64,000 nt of DNA from Chalara sp. BL73 (Eukaryota; Ascomycota; Leotiomycetes; Helotiales). Positions 21,494 to 32,931 of this stretch are shown in pieces. Within the stretch, counting starts at the first letter, position 1. Each line of letters opens with the position of its first letter. Location of the stretch: positions 1,488,001 to 1,552,000 of the forward strand of contig CAKJVC010000150.1 of NCBI GenBank assembly GCA_918026815.1, in the 5' to 3' direction. Position numbers and translations under genes: made by a program. The notes below the pieces were generated by a model that saw only the letters and a list, made by a program, of their open reading frames with translations, had not been told where the DNA came from and did not search any database.

Positions 21494-23098
21494 TCAAAAC
21501 ACCTGCGCTATTTCTCTGATGAGAACAAGGTGTCGGCTTGGAAGAAGTGCCAACCCGACCCTACGGAATAGCTTGGCCTCTCCTATCTCAAGGCCCAGTT
21601 CTGAGAGCTGCAGAATATCCGCCGTGTCATGAGCTACTTGCGTGAGCAGCATGATGTAGCTAGAGCCATTAGAGGCTATATTTTCAGACAAGCTCGCGCC
21701 TTCTTCTGAATTAGCCGTCTGCGTAGCAAGTTCAATGCACCACGTAAATTGAACTGAGCTGTCATTTTCGCAATCAAATCGTACCCAGCCTACTACGTCT
21801 TCGTTTTCTGTTTTGAAGGTGGATTCTGTAGGGTCCAGAGAACAGCTCGGAGCAATGTGTGCCAACCGAGCGATCACTGTGCTTCGAGAGTGATTATGGT
21901 ACATATAAAGCCAACGGCTATGGCTCCACCCATCTGCTGCAATACTCCTGTAGCTAATTTGCCCAACGTAGCTCATCCAGGACCACGATGGAACCTTCTT
22001 GCCTCGAACAGACCACGAAGACACCTTAGCATCGAAGTCGACCAAGGGACTAAGCCACTTGACATCTGCCCGATACCAAAGCAAGGTTTCGCAAAGGAAA
22101 GCTTCTATAATGCCGTACAGGCTTACTGTTTGATACAGAGTCATTAGGCGGTGTTCAATTCCCACAATAGCAACCGGCCTATCTGTTACCTGCGTAAGTT
22201 CAAGCCCTGAATATCGCGAAAATATCTTCTGAAACACAGTGCATCTCTTTATGCTAGCACGCCGATCGCGCAAATTATCTTCAGTTGTCATGGGAGTGTC
22301 GTTCTGCCAGCGATGAGAAAGGGCAATGTATATTCCGTGAGCATGTCCATCCGCCTCACAAAGGCGTATGCAGTCTGAATCGTACTGATCCCCAACATCG
22401 ATGACCCTTCTTGGTAACTTTGCAACGTGGGACTCGACGTGTTTGTGAGACCCATCACATACTCTGAGCCATTCGCTATAGAGCAAATAATCGCAGTCGC
22501 TCCATGATTCTGGGAGAATCGTAATCTCTATTGGCTTGAGATCTGGTCTAGATGGAATGAGCTCCGCAACTACTCTTTTGACGCTCGTAGCTTCAGCTGG
22601 TAAGGGATCTGTTTCTACTGATAAAGAAACACGATCCGCAAAGATATTCACCTCTCCTATGTATTGGATAGAATCAGATAATTCGACCAAGGAAAGTATA
22701 ATCATATAAATTTTGCAGGATTCAGCCAGCTGTCTTAACTGTGACAAGCTGTTACACAGTTTTTGCTTTTTGCCAAGGGATTGGAGCACTCCATCTAAAA
22801 CGGTGCACCATTCGCACGAGTGCCTTTCAGCTGTGAAACTAGTGAAAGACTCGATGGGATCACCGCCTTTAAGGCCAGGAGGAGATGCATTCGACCCTTG
22901 CAAATCATAAAGGGCGTTTCGGTATCCTTCGCGACTGTAATGAAAACTAGGCCGGCCAGTACTATGAATAGTGTAAGGTGTAAAAGACATTTCATTGTGC
23001 CGAATGTATCTATCACGTTCACCTAGGGTCCGCTGGCGATCTTGATGCTCCAAATCGTAAGCCCATTCCCAAGGGGTCCGGACAACGGTTGATGACAT
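21494..23098 (-). CDS. HET-family protein lacking the HET core, 534 aa
   Basis: Continuous frame from MSSTVVRTPWEWAY. A Cys-containing leader (CEWCTVLDG) precedes LPRRVIDVGD and YIALSHRW at about residue 265, the start of a HET domain. The next 120-150 residues normally present, including the LWIDSLCIIQD and RGWxFQE blocks, are absent: the text jumps from DNLRDRRASI to FQKIFSRYSGLELT, TDRPVAIVGI and PSWSWMSYVG, which belong after the domain. The frame is kept across the gap. Either an in-frame deletion has removed the core or an old exon was lost. The protein may be non-functional or act as a regulator. HET proteins trigger incompatibility cell death through this domain, so loss of the core should abolish that. 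Confidence 0.75.
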   Translation of the reverse strand: MSSTVVRTPWEWAYDLEHQDRQRTLGERDRYIRHNEMSFTPYTIHSTGRPSFHYSREGYRNALYDLQGSNASPPGLKGGDPIESFTSFTAERHSCEWCTVLDGVLQSLGKKQKLCNSLSQLRQLAESCKIYMIILSLVELSDSIQYIGEVNIFADRVSLSVETDPLPAEATSVKRVVAELIPSRPDLKPIEITILPESWSDCDYLLYSEWLRVCDGSHKHVESHVAKLPRRVIDVGDQYDSDCIRLCEADGHAHGIYIALSHRWQNDTPMTTEDNLRDRRASIKRCTVFQKIFSRYSGLELTQVTDRPVAIVGIEHRLMTLYQTVSLYGIIEAFLCETLLWYRADVKWLSPLVDFDAKVSSWSVRGKKVPSWSWMSYVGQISYRSIAADGWSHSRWLYMYHNHSRSTVIARLAHIAPSCSLDPTESTFKTENEDVVGWVRFDCENDSSVQFTWCIELATQTANSEEGASLSENIASNGSSYIMLLTQVAHDTADILQLSELGLEIGEAKLFRRVGLALLPSRHLVLIREIAQVF

Positions 23099-23789
23099 TT
23101 CTGTACTACTATTAAGGGAGTTCTGTGGTTATAGAGTCAGGTAAAATAAGTTACATGGCTGAGGCGCTTGAATTGTGGTCCTTGTCTGGAGTGTGGAGTT
23201 AGAGGGCATGATGAGCGGAATGAATGAAAGTTTATTTACATGGGTTCGATTCCTTGGTTCCGCCATGCTCTCGTGACAGGCCCTACGTTCACTTTGTGTC
23301 AGAAAGTGGATCTCTCAGCAAGAGAATCAATTGGAGGATCTGAAGTAGCATCACATCATCTCAGAGAGGGAGATACCTGAGGTAAAACAAAGTCACCAGC
23401 TGGAGTTGATTAAGGTCGCTGTCGATACTTCCTCGTTGTCGCCGAAAGCGTCGCGAAGGGGTGGCTGACGTGGCCTTTTCAGAACAGAGGATTCTGCCAA
23501 CGGGACGGGTACGAAAACCATCCGACTGTTCGGTCCTTTGCCTTGCGAGCAGGCTCGTTATTAACTCTACGCTGTTAATGGCCTGAGCAGCAATAACTGT
23601 ACCGGGCAGATAAGACATTTCTGGGGCGCAAGCAGAGTTTTCACCTTTTTATCGGAGCCCCGCGAAAGCGTAGCTAACGCTCTAAAAAGACTCAACGCGT
23701 AGAAAAGCCAAAGCATTCAATAAAAAAAAAGGAATCTAAAGTAGTGTACGGGCTGCGCGAGTAGAAAAAACTGGATAAAAGTTGAGGAT
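23099..23789. other. Intergenic, nothing recognised
   Basis: Upstream of the HET gene. No coding region or repeat boundary was supported before the LTR that starts at 23790. Confidence 0.35.
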
Positions 23790-24009
23790 TGTCACGGCCC
23801 TACCTTGTTTGGGGCTCGGGCCCTGACACAACAGGGCCTCGCTTACACTGGCCCCTGACCAGTCCCTTGTATATAAAGCACTGCTTCCCTTCCTTTCTTC
23901 TGTCTGTAGCTTGTTCTTTTAGTTATAACAATTGACAGTCGTTCACACCTTTGAGTCCTTCTCCTTGAGATCTACGGATCGAGATCCCTGTCCGCCTTGT
24001 GTTGTTACA
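23790..24009 (+). mobile_element. Solo LTR, family A (220 bp)
   Basis: TGTCACGGCCCTA at the left and GTTGTTACA at the right; inside are TATATAAAGCACTGC and the conserved ACGGATCGAGAT block also seen at 38283..38604, 52655..52864 (inverted) and 52963..53338. No target duplication is visible (AGGAT versus CTGTA), so it may have recombined. Confidence 0.75.
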
Positions 24010-24615
24010 CTGTAGACTTATGCCATTTTGCAATACTAAAAACATTTTTGTTTCGCTTGCTGCGAACCCGTAGTGTCCTTTTCTAGTTAGCTGCTTCGTC
24101 GTTTTGCGGAAGTAAGCGTACTTGTGTAGCGCATAGGCCCACTCCTTTGCGCACATATGTTATGACACGGGGGGGCGTGCTCAAAAGTGTCGACTGGAGA
24201 AAAGCATTCAAAAGAAGTGTTTTTTTTTTGTAATTCGTTTGTTTAAGTCGACTGAGCGGCGAGAGACTTGTATTTCTAACCTAAGCTATAGTACAAGAAA
24301 AGGATCGACGTGCTCTAATCTACGCAAGAGCTCTATTAATATATTTCCCGCTAATCAAAGGGTAGTCGCGTCAGCTCACCTTTTTTCGATCTGCTTCGAA
24401 GGTTCCGGTGACAATTTGCAACAAAACTTCACTCATAAATTAAGATACAGCTCAGTTTTGCTTAAAACTTGAGATCAAACACTTAATATAAAGGAAATAC
24501 AAATATTAATGAAATAGCTCACATGAGAACTGCAAGATTAGGAGAGCACAAGAACCACGATGTCGTCACCGTTCTCGTCAAGTACTCAGTACACCCAGCC
24601 GCAAGCTATGGAATC
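24010..24615. other. Intergenic, nothing recognised
   Basis: No gene. Homopolymer runs at 24219-24228. Possible promoter region of the decayed kinase. Confidence 0.3.
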
Positions 24616-25592
24616 TCTGTAAATTGTTGATTAGGTTCGAGCCTACAGGTGCGGATTACGACGAAGATGGAAAGAAACTCAGAGGGCGAGGGGGGACGGG
24701 AAGCTGCTTTGTAGGTGGACCGCATTGCGGTGGCCGTCATTTCCACCATGAAAACGAACGCAATATCCTCAGGCACTTCAAATCCCGGACACCTTCTCTT
24801 CAGCTGCTGATCGACGAGATAGGAGATCCGTCTGACCCACCTGCTCTTGTACTGAAGCACCTTGATGATGGTCTTTTAAATGCTTCGGCAGCCCAACGGC
24901 TTACCAGACTCGAGATCAAGCAAGCTGCAAAAAAGATCCTAGAAGCTCTAAAAGTTTTGCATGGTGGTGGTTATGTACATACAGGTATATGTTGGCGCAA
25001 CCGCTTGCAGGAAACTGAAAGCTCCAATCAAGGTTTGAACTGCAGATATTAAACCCGACAACGTCCTAGTAAACCATGGACAAGCAGATATCCAGTTCGC
25101 TAACATTGAGCCGGCCGACTGCGGAAATACTGCGCGTGCCGACTCCTACGGACGTTTGGTCTCTCGGCGCGATGGTAGGTTCATTATTTCAACTCCGTAG
25201 CTCACTCTTTTCTCTATATTCCAGTGCTAATAACCCTCCGTTCTTGCGCAGCTTAGATCCTTGATTTGGGGTGAGAACTGGCTCATCTTTAAGCCGAACC
25301 TTCCAGCCGGCCATGAAGAATGCGATTTGAGGATTCTCATGAAGCAGCATCGGTTTTTCGGGCCATTCCCGTTATCGTATAAGGAGGTCGCAGGCGATGA
25401 GATATTGGCGATTCTGACCCATATCATGCATCGCACGCTACGAGAGAAGATGAAGCCCTTCGGGCGCATTGCTGAGCGAGAGAGATTTGGAAGGAGGAAA
25501 AGGCGTTCATACTCAAGATCATGAAACTAGATCCCAGAGACAGACCGATGGCGAAAGAACTCCTCCAGGATGAATGGTTCACGTCAGCATAG
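24616..25592 (+). pseudogene. Protein kinase pseudogene
   Basis: Pieces of one kinase lie in order but in changing frames. N-lobe: GGTGSCFVGGPHCGG and NERNILRHFKSRTPS; then LVLKHLDDGLLNASAAQRL and ALKVLHGGGYVHT. After a GTATAT...CTGCAG intron comes DIKPDNVLVN, the catalytic loop. The DFG and APE segments that should follow are missing: the text jumps from FANIEPADCGNT to PTPTDVWSLGAM. The C-lobe continues (HRFFGPFPLSYKE) and shifts frame near 25485 before FILKIMKLDPRDRPMAKELL and DEWFTSA-stop. No convincing start codon is present. Deletion of the activation segment plus a frameshift argue for a dead gene. Confidence 0.75.
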
Positions 25593-26408
25593 AGGCTGCG
25601 TTTCACGTTGGAGAGGAAAGTGAAATCGAGGAAATGAGTTGTTCATGATTATATACGTTCAACGAACGTGCTCTAGTCGGAGGGAGGGCCATACTAGTGG
25701 CAGCCGCAACACGTGCCGCCGAGTTCTTATCCTCCGTCAGAAGAATGGAGTGCAAGTGTTGAGCTCAATGGAATATATCGGGTTTCCGTTTATTTTCCTT
25801 GCTGATGTATACATGATTCAAGCTGCAACATTTTAGGCTTCTGGTCCCCATCGCTCTCGACATTCTGGGAAACAAGAAGGGATCTCAAACCCATTCACAA
25901 CACAACCGAGCTCACCCGATTCACCTCCAAAGTATCATCGCTATGAGCCAGCTGGCTACCATCATCGCGGCCGTCGCTGGCGTCGGCAAATCTTACCCTC
26001 GCCAGCTCTAACCTCCCAAGGTCCTCTGGCTACGCATTCACAAACCTAGATCCGACTCCCTCTTCACCTTTTCTCATCATTGTTCAAACGGTATTGTACA
26101 CCGCAGTAGTAGAGCGTGGCTTCCTGGTAATCTAGCCAGGATTCGTTTTTTCACCCTCTACGGCAGCTGAGTGCTTAAGCAATTTTCTTTATTCCAGTAT
26201 ATCGTCAGCCAGGATTCATCTCCAGTACCTATTGAACGTATACGGCACCCATTCTTTAAAAGCCTCTCCTGTTCTCGCAGCTTTGGCCCGTGGCGGACTG
26301 CGCTCAAAGTCCCATGAATAATTGCTATTAAAAACATGGTCAGGCCACAAATGAACCGTATTTCTCGGCCTTGGTGTGGTTTTTTGCACTATAAAACGGA
26401 ACCGCAAA
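25593..26408. other. Intergenic, nothing convincing
   Basis: A very short frame at 25943 (MSQLATIIAAVAGVGKS) ends quickly and has no partner exon that I could support. No repeat recognised. Confidence 0.35.
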
Positions 26409-27272
26409 CTATGGCAAATAGATGTCCCCGGGTAAATCTTGTCTTTGCTCCCTTTGCAATAGAAGGAATCTCATCGCCTCAACCCTATTCCCAAGCTCGG
26501 TGGATAGCTGTCCGAGGCGGATTGCTGCCTTGAGTGGAAAAACAAATGCAGCTCCGACTTTCGATCCGACCCAAGTACCAAACTTGGCTCCGCTACGCTT
26601 AGCCCTCTCCTGCGGTTCTCTACTATCTTCGTGTTGTTCCTGGGTCTGGGAATCTTCGTCTGCGGCATTCCGATCGTTGCCATGTCTAGGTGTATCACCC
26701 GATTCTTCTTCGTTCAACGGTATATGATGTAAAGAGAGAGCATCAGAGGATTCGTCTGTGGCAGGTTGTAGAATAATGTAGCCGCTTCGTGCAGGTGGCG
26801 AGCTGAACACATTTTTCAGGCTATGCAGGGTCAAAGAATAACCGGCTTTTAGTAGTGGCCAAAAACTTCCACGGGACTCGATCCGGCGTGATTCTCGCAT
26901 TTCTCCATGATTCTCACGATATATACGTTTCAACTTCGGCTGCACAAAAACGAGATATAGTAATCTACGCAAAAGTCCCGGTCCATAGGCGCCGACGCAA
27001 TAATGGGCAAAGGGAATAAGAAGTATCTTGAGCGCAAGGTAGACAACAAACCAAAAGGAGTATTGGTCGATGACTAACTTGAGAATATCATCTACCAACA
27101 TATACAGAGCTCTCGCGGGCGCCAGGAAGAAAAGTGCCAAATAGAAGGTTGTGAAGGATACTGCAGCATAGAGGCCATAAATTCCTTTGGCGATCCACTC
27201 GATATCAAGGAGCTCCTCAGCGCGGGCCTTAAATGTCGCTAGACTGCCAAAACGAAGTCGAGGTTTGTTCAT
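26409..27272 (-). CDS. Membrane protein of unknown function, 287 aa
   Basis: Single frame starting MNKPRLRFGSLATF. Two hydrophobic segments lie at about residues 33-60 (Y-rich, with FYLALFFLAP) and 68-95 (FWFVVYLALKILLIPFAHYC), followed by a basic stretch (RRLLYLVFVQPKLKRIY). The remaining half is hydrophilic and acidic/Gln-rich (DSQTQEQHEDSREPQE), so a two-helix anchor with a cytosolic tail is likely. No family recognised. It lies between the kinase pseudogene and the membrane-anchored HET gene, on the opposite strand from both. Confidence 0.6.
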   Translation of the reverse strand: MNKPRLRFGSLATFKARAEELLDIEWIAKGIYGLYAAVSFTTFYLALFFLAPARALYMLVDDILKLVIDQYSFWFVVYLALKILLIPFAHYCVGAYGPGLLRRLLYLVFVQPKLKRIYRENHGEMRESRRIESRGSFWPLLKAGYSLTLHSLKNVFSSPPARSGYIILQPATDESSDALSLHHIPLNEEESGDTPRHGNDRNAADEDSQTQEQHEDSREPQERAKRSGAKFGTWVGSKVGAAFVFPLKAAIRLGQLSTELGNRVEAMRFLLLQREQRQDLPGDIYLP

Positions 27273-27912
27273 GTTAAAGAGGTGAAGCTAGCTTTTCAGG
27301 TCTCATTTCTGTTGGCAATTTCAGGAATCTTAAAGACGTTGCGTGTTTGCACTGCCACAGACAAGGGGTTCTTGCCGTCTTGGCAGTAGGGGTTCTGTCG
27401 AGGACTACCCTTGTCCAGATACGGCTTAGCGTTGATTCTATATATATAACTCGCCCTAATACTCCAACCCTTCCAGCATCATCTCCCTCAGTAGTTTCTA
27501 CACACAATAACCCCAGTGTCTAGGAATCAATTGATGAGTTGAGATAGCAATTCGCGTTCCAGTGCTCTCAGTCTGTCGGTCCGCGAGTCATTCACGGCAT
27601 CCATTAGCTGGCATATCGGTGGAGTACAACAATGATGGCACACCCTTTGCCCGCTATTAGAGGTATCTAGTATCCCTTTCCAAAAATCGTTTTCCTTTGG
27701 CGATAAACTAACATATTATCATGTAAGCTGTAAGACGCTTTTACGGATTAGCTTCTACTCATGTCTCCAATCTGCCCAGATTAGCTGGCACCAGCCTTAC
27801 GCTGAGACTCATCCGACTCATTTTCCAACCCCCTTATTCAACAGAATATAGATTCTGCTCTTCAAAATGGTGTTCGATTGCCCTGCCACTCCTATATTCC
27901 TTTGATTCCCTT
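27273..27912. other. Divergent intergenic region
   Basis: Lies between the starts of the two-helix protein and the HET protein. It contains TATATATAAC near 27440. No gene supported. Confidence 0.35.
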
Positions 27913-30900
27913 ATGAAGGGTCTTTTGGGTGTATGCATTTTCCTAGTCATAGTATCATCGATTGGAGAAACTAATGCCAGGTTCGTTATGCTCACTATAC
28001 CAGCGTTGTGTTACGCCATTTTTCTTACGATCACCGCCTCTGTGAAAGCTTCATTTAACTCATGGGCTTATATTCGTTCAAATGAGATTTCAATTCTAGC
28101 CGGAAATGGCTTTCTCTGTATTTCGCTCATTTTGCACGCTCTTAATTTTGATCAAAGGCCAACCAAGGAGGACAATATTATAAGATTCACAAGAAAATTC
28201 ACAATCTGGCTATGTACAATCCAAATTGCTATTACTATCGAATGGTTGGTGTGCTTTACAGTTCAATGGTTTCACAAGTGGCGCAAACACCTGCCGAATG
28301 ATAAATTAAGGAATCGCCGGCTCGCAGAACTGCACAGGACATTTAAAGACCTTCGTATAGCTCGCTACGGTGGATTGACACTTGTTTCGGAACCGGAAAG
28401 CGGCCATGAGGTCGACGATAACTGCGTATACTTTCCTAGGAGTAAACTTCCGGTCGGGCAATCACCCAGCTACTCACTGGTAGAGACAGATGAGACAAAA
28501 CTGCTTCCTCAATTCCTTCGCTGTTCTTGTTGCGTCGAAAACTCGTCCTCTTCTTACCCTGTGCCCTCTGAGCACGACAATGAGCAAAACAATGGCTACA
28601 CTCCTCGCCATCTGGAGTCCAGATTAAATCTTCGCACAGAATTCCTTACTAGTCCCGGATGGCAGCATCTTGTTCCAGATTCCGATGAAGTCACTCCTGC
28701 GGTATTCAAGCCACACTCATTATGCAACATCTGTCGGTGGATATGCTGTGCTTCCAGTCTGCTTCAATCTCGAGATTCATTCAACCCATCACGGCATTTC
28801 GGTCTTTTCATTCGAGATAGGGAATGTTTCGATCATTACTCAACCCCACAAGAGCTTTTTGATTCTGTTGGGAATGGCTGTCATCTTTGCACTTTAATAT
28901 GGACCTCTATGAGTCCTGCACAACGTGAGACTCTGCTTACTGCAGATGCCACATTACAAAATCAACGGGAGCAACTCCTCGCAACAACACTTGAAGACAA
29001 AGAAAGAAATGCAATCGAAGGTAGATATCGTCGTCATCGGCGAATAAGACTAGTAATCGAATCTTTCGATGGTGATATCCCGCCGACTGACTCCCAGGTG
29101 AGAAGGGCCCACTCACTAGAACTGGGAAAAGGGGCAGCTCAGATTGTACCGCATTTTGGAATATTCAAGCGACCTAGGAGGTGGATGCCTGGTATTCGTG
29201 ATTTTGAGAATCACATGTTGGTGGAACAGGGAGAGTCGGAGTTTGCTCCTCCAATATTAGTTCTTCAATGTCGTCCGCAGATTAGCGGTCCGATCAAGAT
29301 GCCCCTTTCAAACTCAACTGGCTCTGAATATGCGATGTCATTAATACAGCGCTGGCTTCGGGAAACAGAAGCTACTGAATCAAACGATTTCTTTCCTGGT
29401 CGAGTGCTTCATGTGGGGTCGGTATTGGAGTTCGGTATCGTTAGGATCTTGGATAGGGATGAGATTGTGAGTCGGGTACTTACTGCCAGAAACAACGATG
29501 GTGACTCACTCATGGCCGGTGAGTGTGATCACAAATTTGCGATGGGTTGTATAAACACAAGCGGTCAACAATGCTGTGCCTGCTTAGCTGAAGAGCTGAA
29601 ATCCTCTCAGAGACTACTGAACATTCAGACGAAGGGACCTCCCTATTGTCCTCGGTGTGAAGGTTGGGAAATGAACCATCCATTAGTTGATTAACATATT
29701 CCCACTAACTCGAAGGAGTAGAATACCAGATACCCAGAGGCGCCAAGAAGTATAAAGTGCCTTCCATTGACATTTCAAAGGATTTCAAGAACCTTGAATA
29801 TGTTGCTTTAAGCCACTGTTGGGGAAAGGACACCAACTTCTTGAAGCTGACACTGGAGAATCAGCATAGTCTAAGGCTTGGAGTGTCCACAGCGGAACTG
29901 ACGAAGACCTTCCGACAGGCTATCCATACCGCAGCGTCCCTTGGATATTCCTTTCTCTGGATTGATTCCCTGTGTATTATTCAAGATTCGATGGAGGATT
30001 GGAAACGGGAGAGCGCGACAATGCGCGATATATACAAAAATTCTTCGTTCACCATCGTAGCATCAGCCGCGTGGAGCGGCAAAGAAGGGTTATTTCGTGT
30101 GCAGGATCCCCTATCCAACCATCCATGCGTCCTTGGAGTGCGCGTCCACGAGGGTGATACTAAAGTTACTTATGCCATACCATCGCAAATGGACATTGAG
30201 AAGACCAGGCGTATCGAGCTTGAAGTATGCAATTGGAATCGCCGAGGATGGTGTCTCCAGGAAAGAGCACTCCCTCGACGTATTGTCTACTTTGGCGAAA
30301 GCCAGCTACATTTCGAGCTAAAAAATGACTCCGGAGAAGTAGTACATCTGCAATCCCAAGGAAATGAAAGATCTTACTTCGAACCCAATCGATTTCGGCC
30401 TGAGTCATCGGTAGCAAGAGGATATTCCTCACACATGTGGTGGGAGTATGTGAATTCTTATACCCAGAGACACCTCACTTACCGATCCGACAAACCTTTG
30501 GCAATACGAGGCCTCGTAGCGTCCATGGAAGACGCCGGTATTCCGATGTTCTTGCCCACACTGAGTTCCAAAATCAATCTGCCGGGTACTGTTTCAAATG
30601 ACTTCATTGCGAGTCTGCTATGGTTCGTCGATAAGGATACGACAAGCCGCCCATCTAGTGAAGCAGATACTTATCCAACTTGGTCATGGCTATCGGTGGA
30701 CGGTGTCGTTTTTAACGACTCCGCCGGCGAAGTTTACGAAAACTCCACACTTTCAGTTCAAGAATTCATCGAGACTGAAGTTGTCCGTGGCGGTGATGAT
30801 GATGTTATGTTCGCAGCAGGAACCAAGGGCTTGCAACTGAGGGTCAAAGGAAAACTGAAGGGAGCGAGGTGGAAAGTGGTGCATGACCAGTTCTATTTTG

Positions 30901-31487
30901 CCCGTCGTGGCGGAGTTGACGCTTTATGCTCCTGCCCCCCGGGGTACCGAGATCAGGAACTTCTTGACGCACGCGAGCTGCAAAAACATAACAGAAGGAA
31001 CCCAGGGTGGTGGCCGCGTTCGGAGGGTAGATTTGAATATCTCGAAATGATTAAGCCAATTTCGAACGATGCTGAAATGGGGCCTAGAGCACACCTTTTA
31101 CAGACGGATGATGGACTTCCTGTAGGCTGGCTTGTTCCAGACACTACAGACGCATTGCCACAAGAAATATATTGTCTAGAGATACGTGTGGAACCAATTA
31201 CGCCAATAGAGAAGTACAAGCTCATTAACACATGGGTTGTGCGCGGACTGGCTTTAAATCGGGTTGAGGATTGTCCCAATACACAACTACCCGTATACTC
31301 GCGCGTAGGGTATTTTGAGCTTGACCAGAAACACAATGGGTTCCTCCACTCCGATCTTGCTTTTGATTGGAAATTTCCGCCCGCAGAGCGAGAAGGTTTG
31401 AGGAACAACTTTTTAAGAGTGTGGCCTGATGTAGATCCACATGGATTTTTCAAAGGCATCTCGGAGCAGGAGTTCATTGTAAAATAA
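27913..31487 (+). CDS. HET-domain protein with N-terminal membrane helices, 1173 aa
   Basis: Exons 27913..29662 and 29716..31487 join in frame (3522 nt). The 53-nt intron has GTTGGG, branch CACTAAC and CGAAG; an alternative acceptor four codons' worth downstream (GAGTAG) also keeps frame. Residues 1-120 hold about four hydrophobic segments (GVCIFLVIVSSIG, FVMLTIPALCYAIFLTITA, ILAGNGFLCISLILHAL, IWLCTIQIAITIEWLV). A Cys-rich leader typical before HET domains follows (CNICRWICC; CHLCTLIW). The HET domain is complete: YVALSHCWG, LWIDSLCIIQDSMEDWKRE, IVASAAW, NRRGWCLQERALPRRIVYF and later PTWSWLS. Predicted role: incompatibility or self/non-self death effector, here tethered to a membrane. Most HET proteins are soluble, so the N-terminus is the odd part; it could instead be a mis-joined upstream gene. 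Confidence 0.85.
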
Positions 31488-32220
31488 TCATTAGGGCTTG
31501 ACATTGTAAGCCGCCAACATTCACATCACAATCGGTCGATGCGTCAGATACAACATGTATCGTCCCAGTTATTCAATTCTCAATAGCTACATTGTACCTA
31601 CTTAGTTACCCAATTAATCCTCTACTAGCACTCCAATGCGTCTCTAGATGATCGAACGCCCATTGACACCATCGTCTCAATATGTCCTCAATCTCCCAGT
31701 CTCGTAGGCATATGCAGCATGATTCCGCAGCCAAACCGCCGCGAGGTTCCTCTGGGGTAGAACTCTATCGCATAATGTCGTGATATTCTCGCAACGGGCC
31801 CGGCGCAATCGACTTGAAAGCGAGGGTTGAGCAAGGCCATAACTAATGGCTAGTTACTTTCCTGCGGAGATGGAAGCCGTGGACAGGGAATCCATACACC
31901 AACAAAGTCACCATGGGGTCAGGCGCAACTTGCATCATAGAGTGGAGAACCCCAGCGAAGCGAAAATAGCCATGCAGCAGAGTGGAGACCCTGAGGTGGG
32001 GAATGGTAAACAAATCATTGCAATCGGCTTTTCACACAGACGTGCAATCTCAACGGACCAAACTCCTGCAGGATCTCCCTGTGTGTCTGGTCTTGGGTGC
32101 AAAGAATGATCCAGTCAACCCCGGCATATACCTTCTCAACAGTAGCTTCAGCTTCTCATCGACTCCTCTCATATCTGAGAAACTGTTGCCACGAATCGAA
32201 ATCTTGGTCTTCCCGTGGTG
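31488..32220. other. Intergenic, probably old repeat material
   Basis: A frame at 31846-32109 has no recognisable domain. The position next to the Tc1/mariner fragment suggests it may be the decayed 5' part of that element, but I cannot identify transposase motifs in it. Confidence 0.3.
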
Positions 32221-32406
32221 CCCCATCCTTATTCTCCCGAGTTTAACCTAATTGAAACCTTGTGGAAATTGCTTAAATCTAAGATCATTAAACTTTATCC
32301 AGAGCTTATTACTATGAAAGATAATGATACAATCAAACAGCTCTTGATCAAAGCAGCGAAGGGGGCGTGGGAGTAGTTGGAAGAGGATATGTTAAATAAG
32401 TTAGTG
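32221..32406 (+). mobile_element. Tc1/mariner transposase C-terminal fragment
   Basis: Reads PHPYSPEFNLIETLWKLLK, the signature around the third catalytic acidic residue of Tc1/mariner DDE transposases, then KAAKGAWE-stop-LEEDMLNKLV. One in-frame TAG interrupts it. No terminal repeats were found nearby, so it is a scrap. Confidence 0.7.
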
Positions 32407-32931
32407 TTGGTACAGGTCTTACCTTCCACGGGGTAAAAGGCACAGCTTTATAAGCCGTGCTCTTGCTCTTGATGGATATGGTAATTGTTGTATTAGGTTC
32501 TACTCCAGATTCTACAAAATGGGGGTTGTGTGGACCACGTGATCTGGTGGGTCGTATGTGGATCTGTAAACCCCTACTTCCTACATTTGTACCGGCGTTG
32601 TCACTTTATCACCAGGACGTGAACTGTCGGTGCCTGGAAATCAGTCGTGGACTGGTACTGACTTATTGACAGATTTTCGATCATGATCAAGGCTGATGTG
32701 TTTATGATGCGAGAAAAATGAGGAGCCTGACCAGTCGCAAGCGGGGCAGGGCAGGCACGTACTGTAGGCCAAGGAGCTAGAAAATCTCTTGTCTCACACA
32801 TTTACGGCTTAGAAGTGTAGACAATATCATCATCAGTAACGCTCCCACAAGCCTGTATTCCATCGCTGTAATACCCTCGCAGATCCTCTAGCCTAATACC
32901 CCTATTTCTGGCAGGTTATAAGCCTGGCCAG
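32407..32931. other. Non-coding, possibly copia 5' LTR/leader
   Basis: Directly precedes the gag-like ATG at 32932. A TGTTGGTACAGG at 32405 and a CCAGG-type leader could mark an LTR, but no second copy was found to prove the boundaries. Confidence 0.3.

Noticed and set aside
30953..31504. 183-codon minus-strand frame
   Set aside because: Antisense to the HET gene at 27913..31487, which has strong domain evidence.
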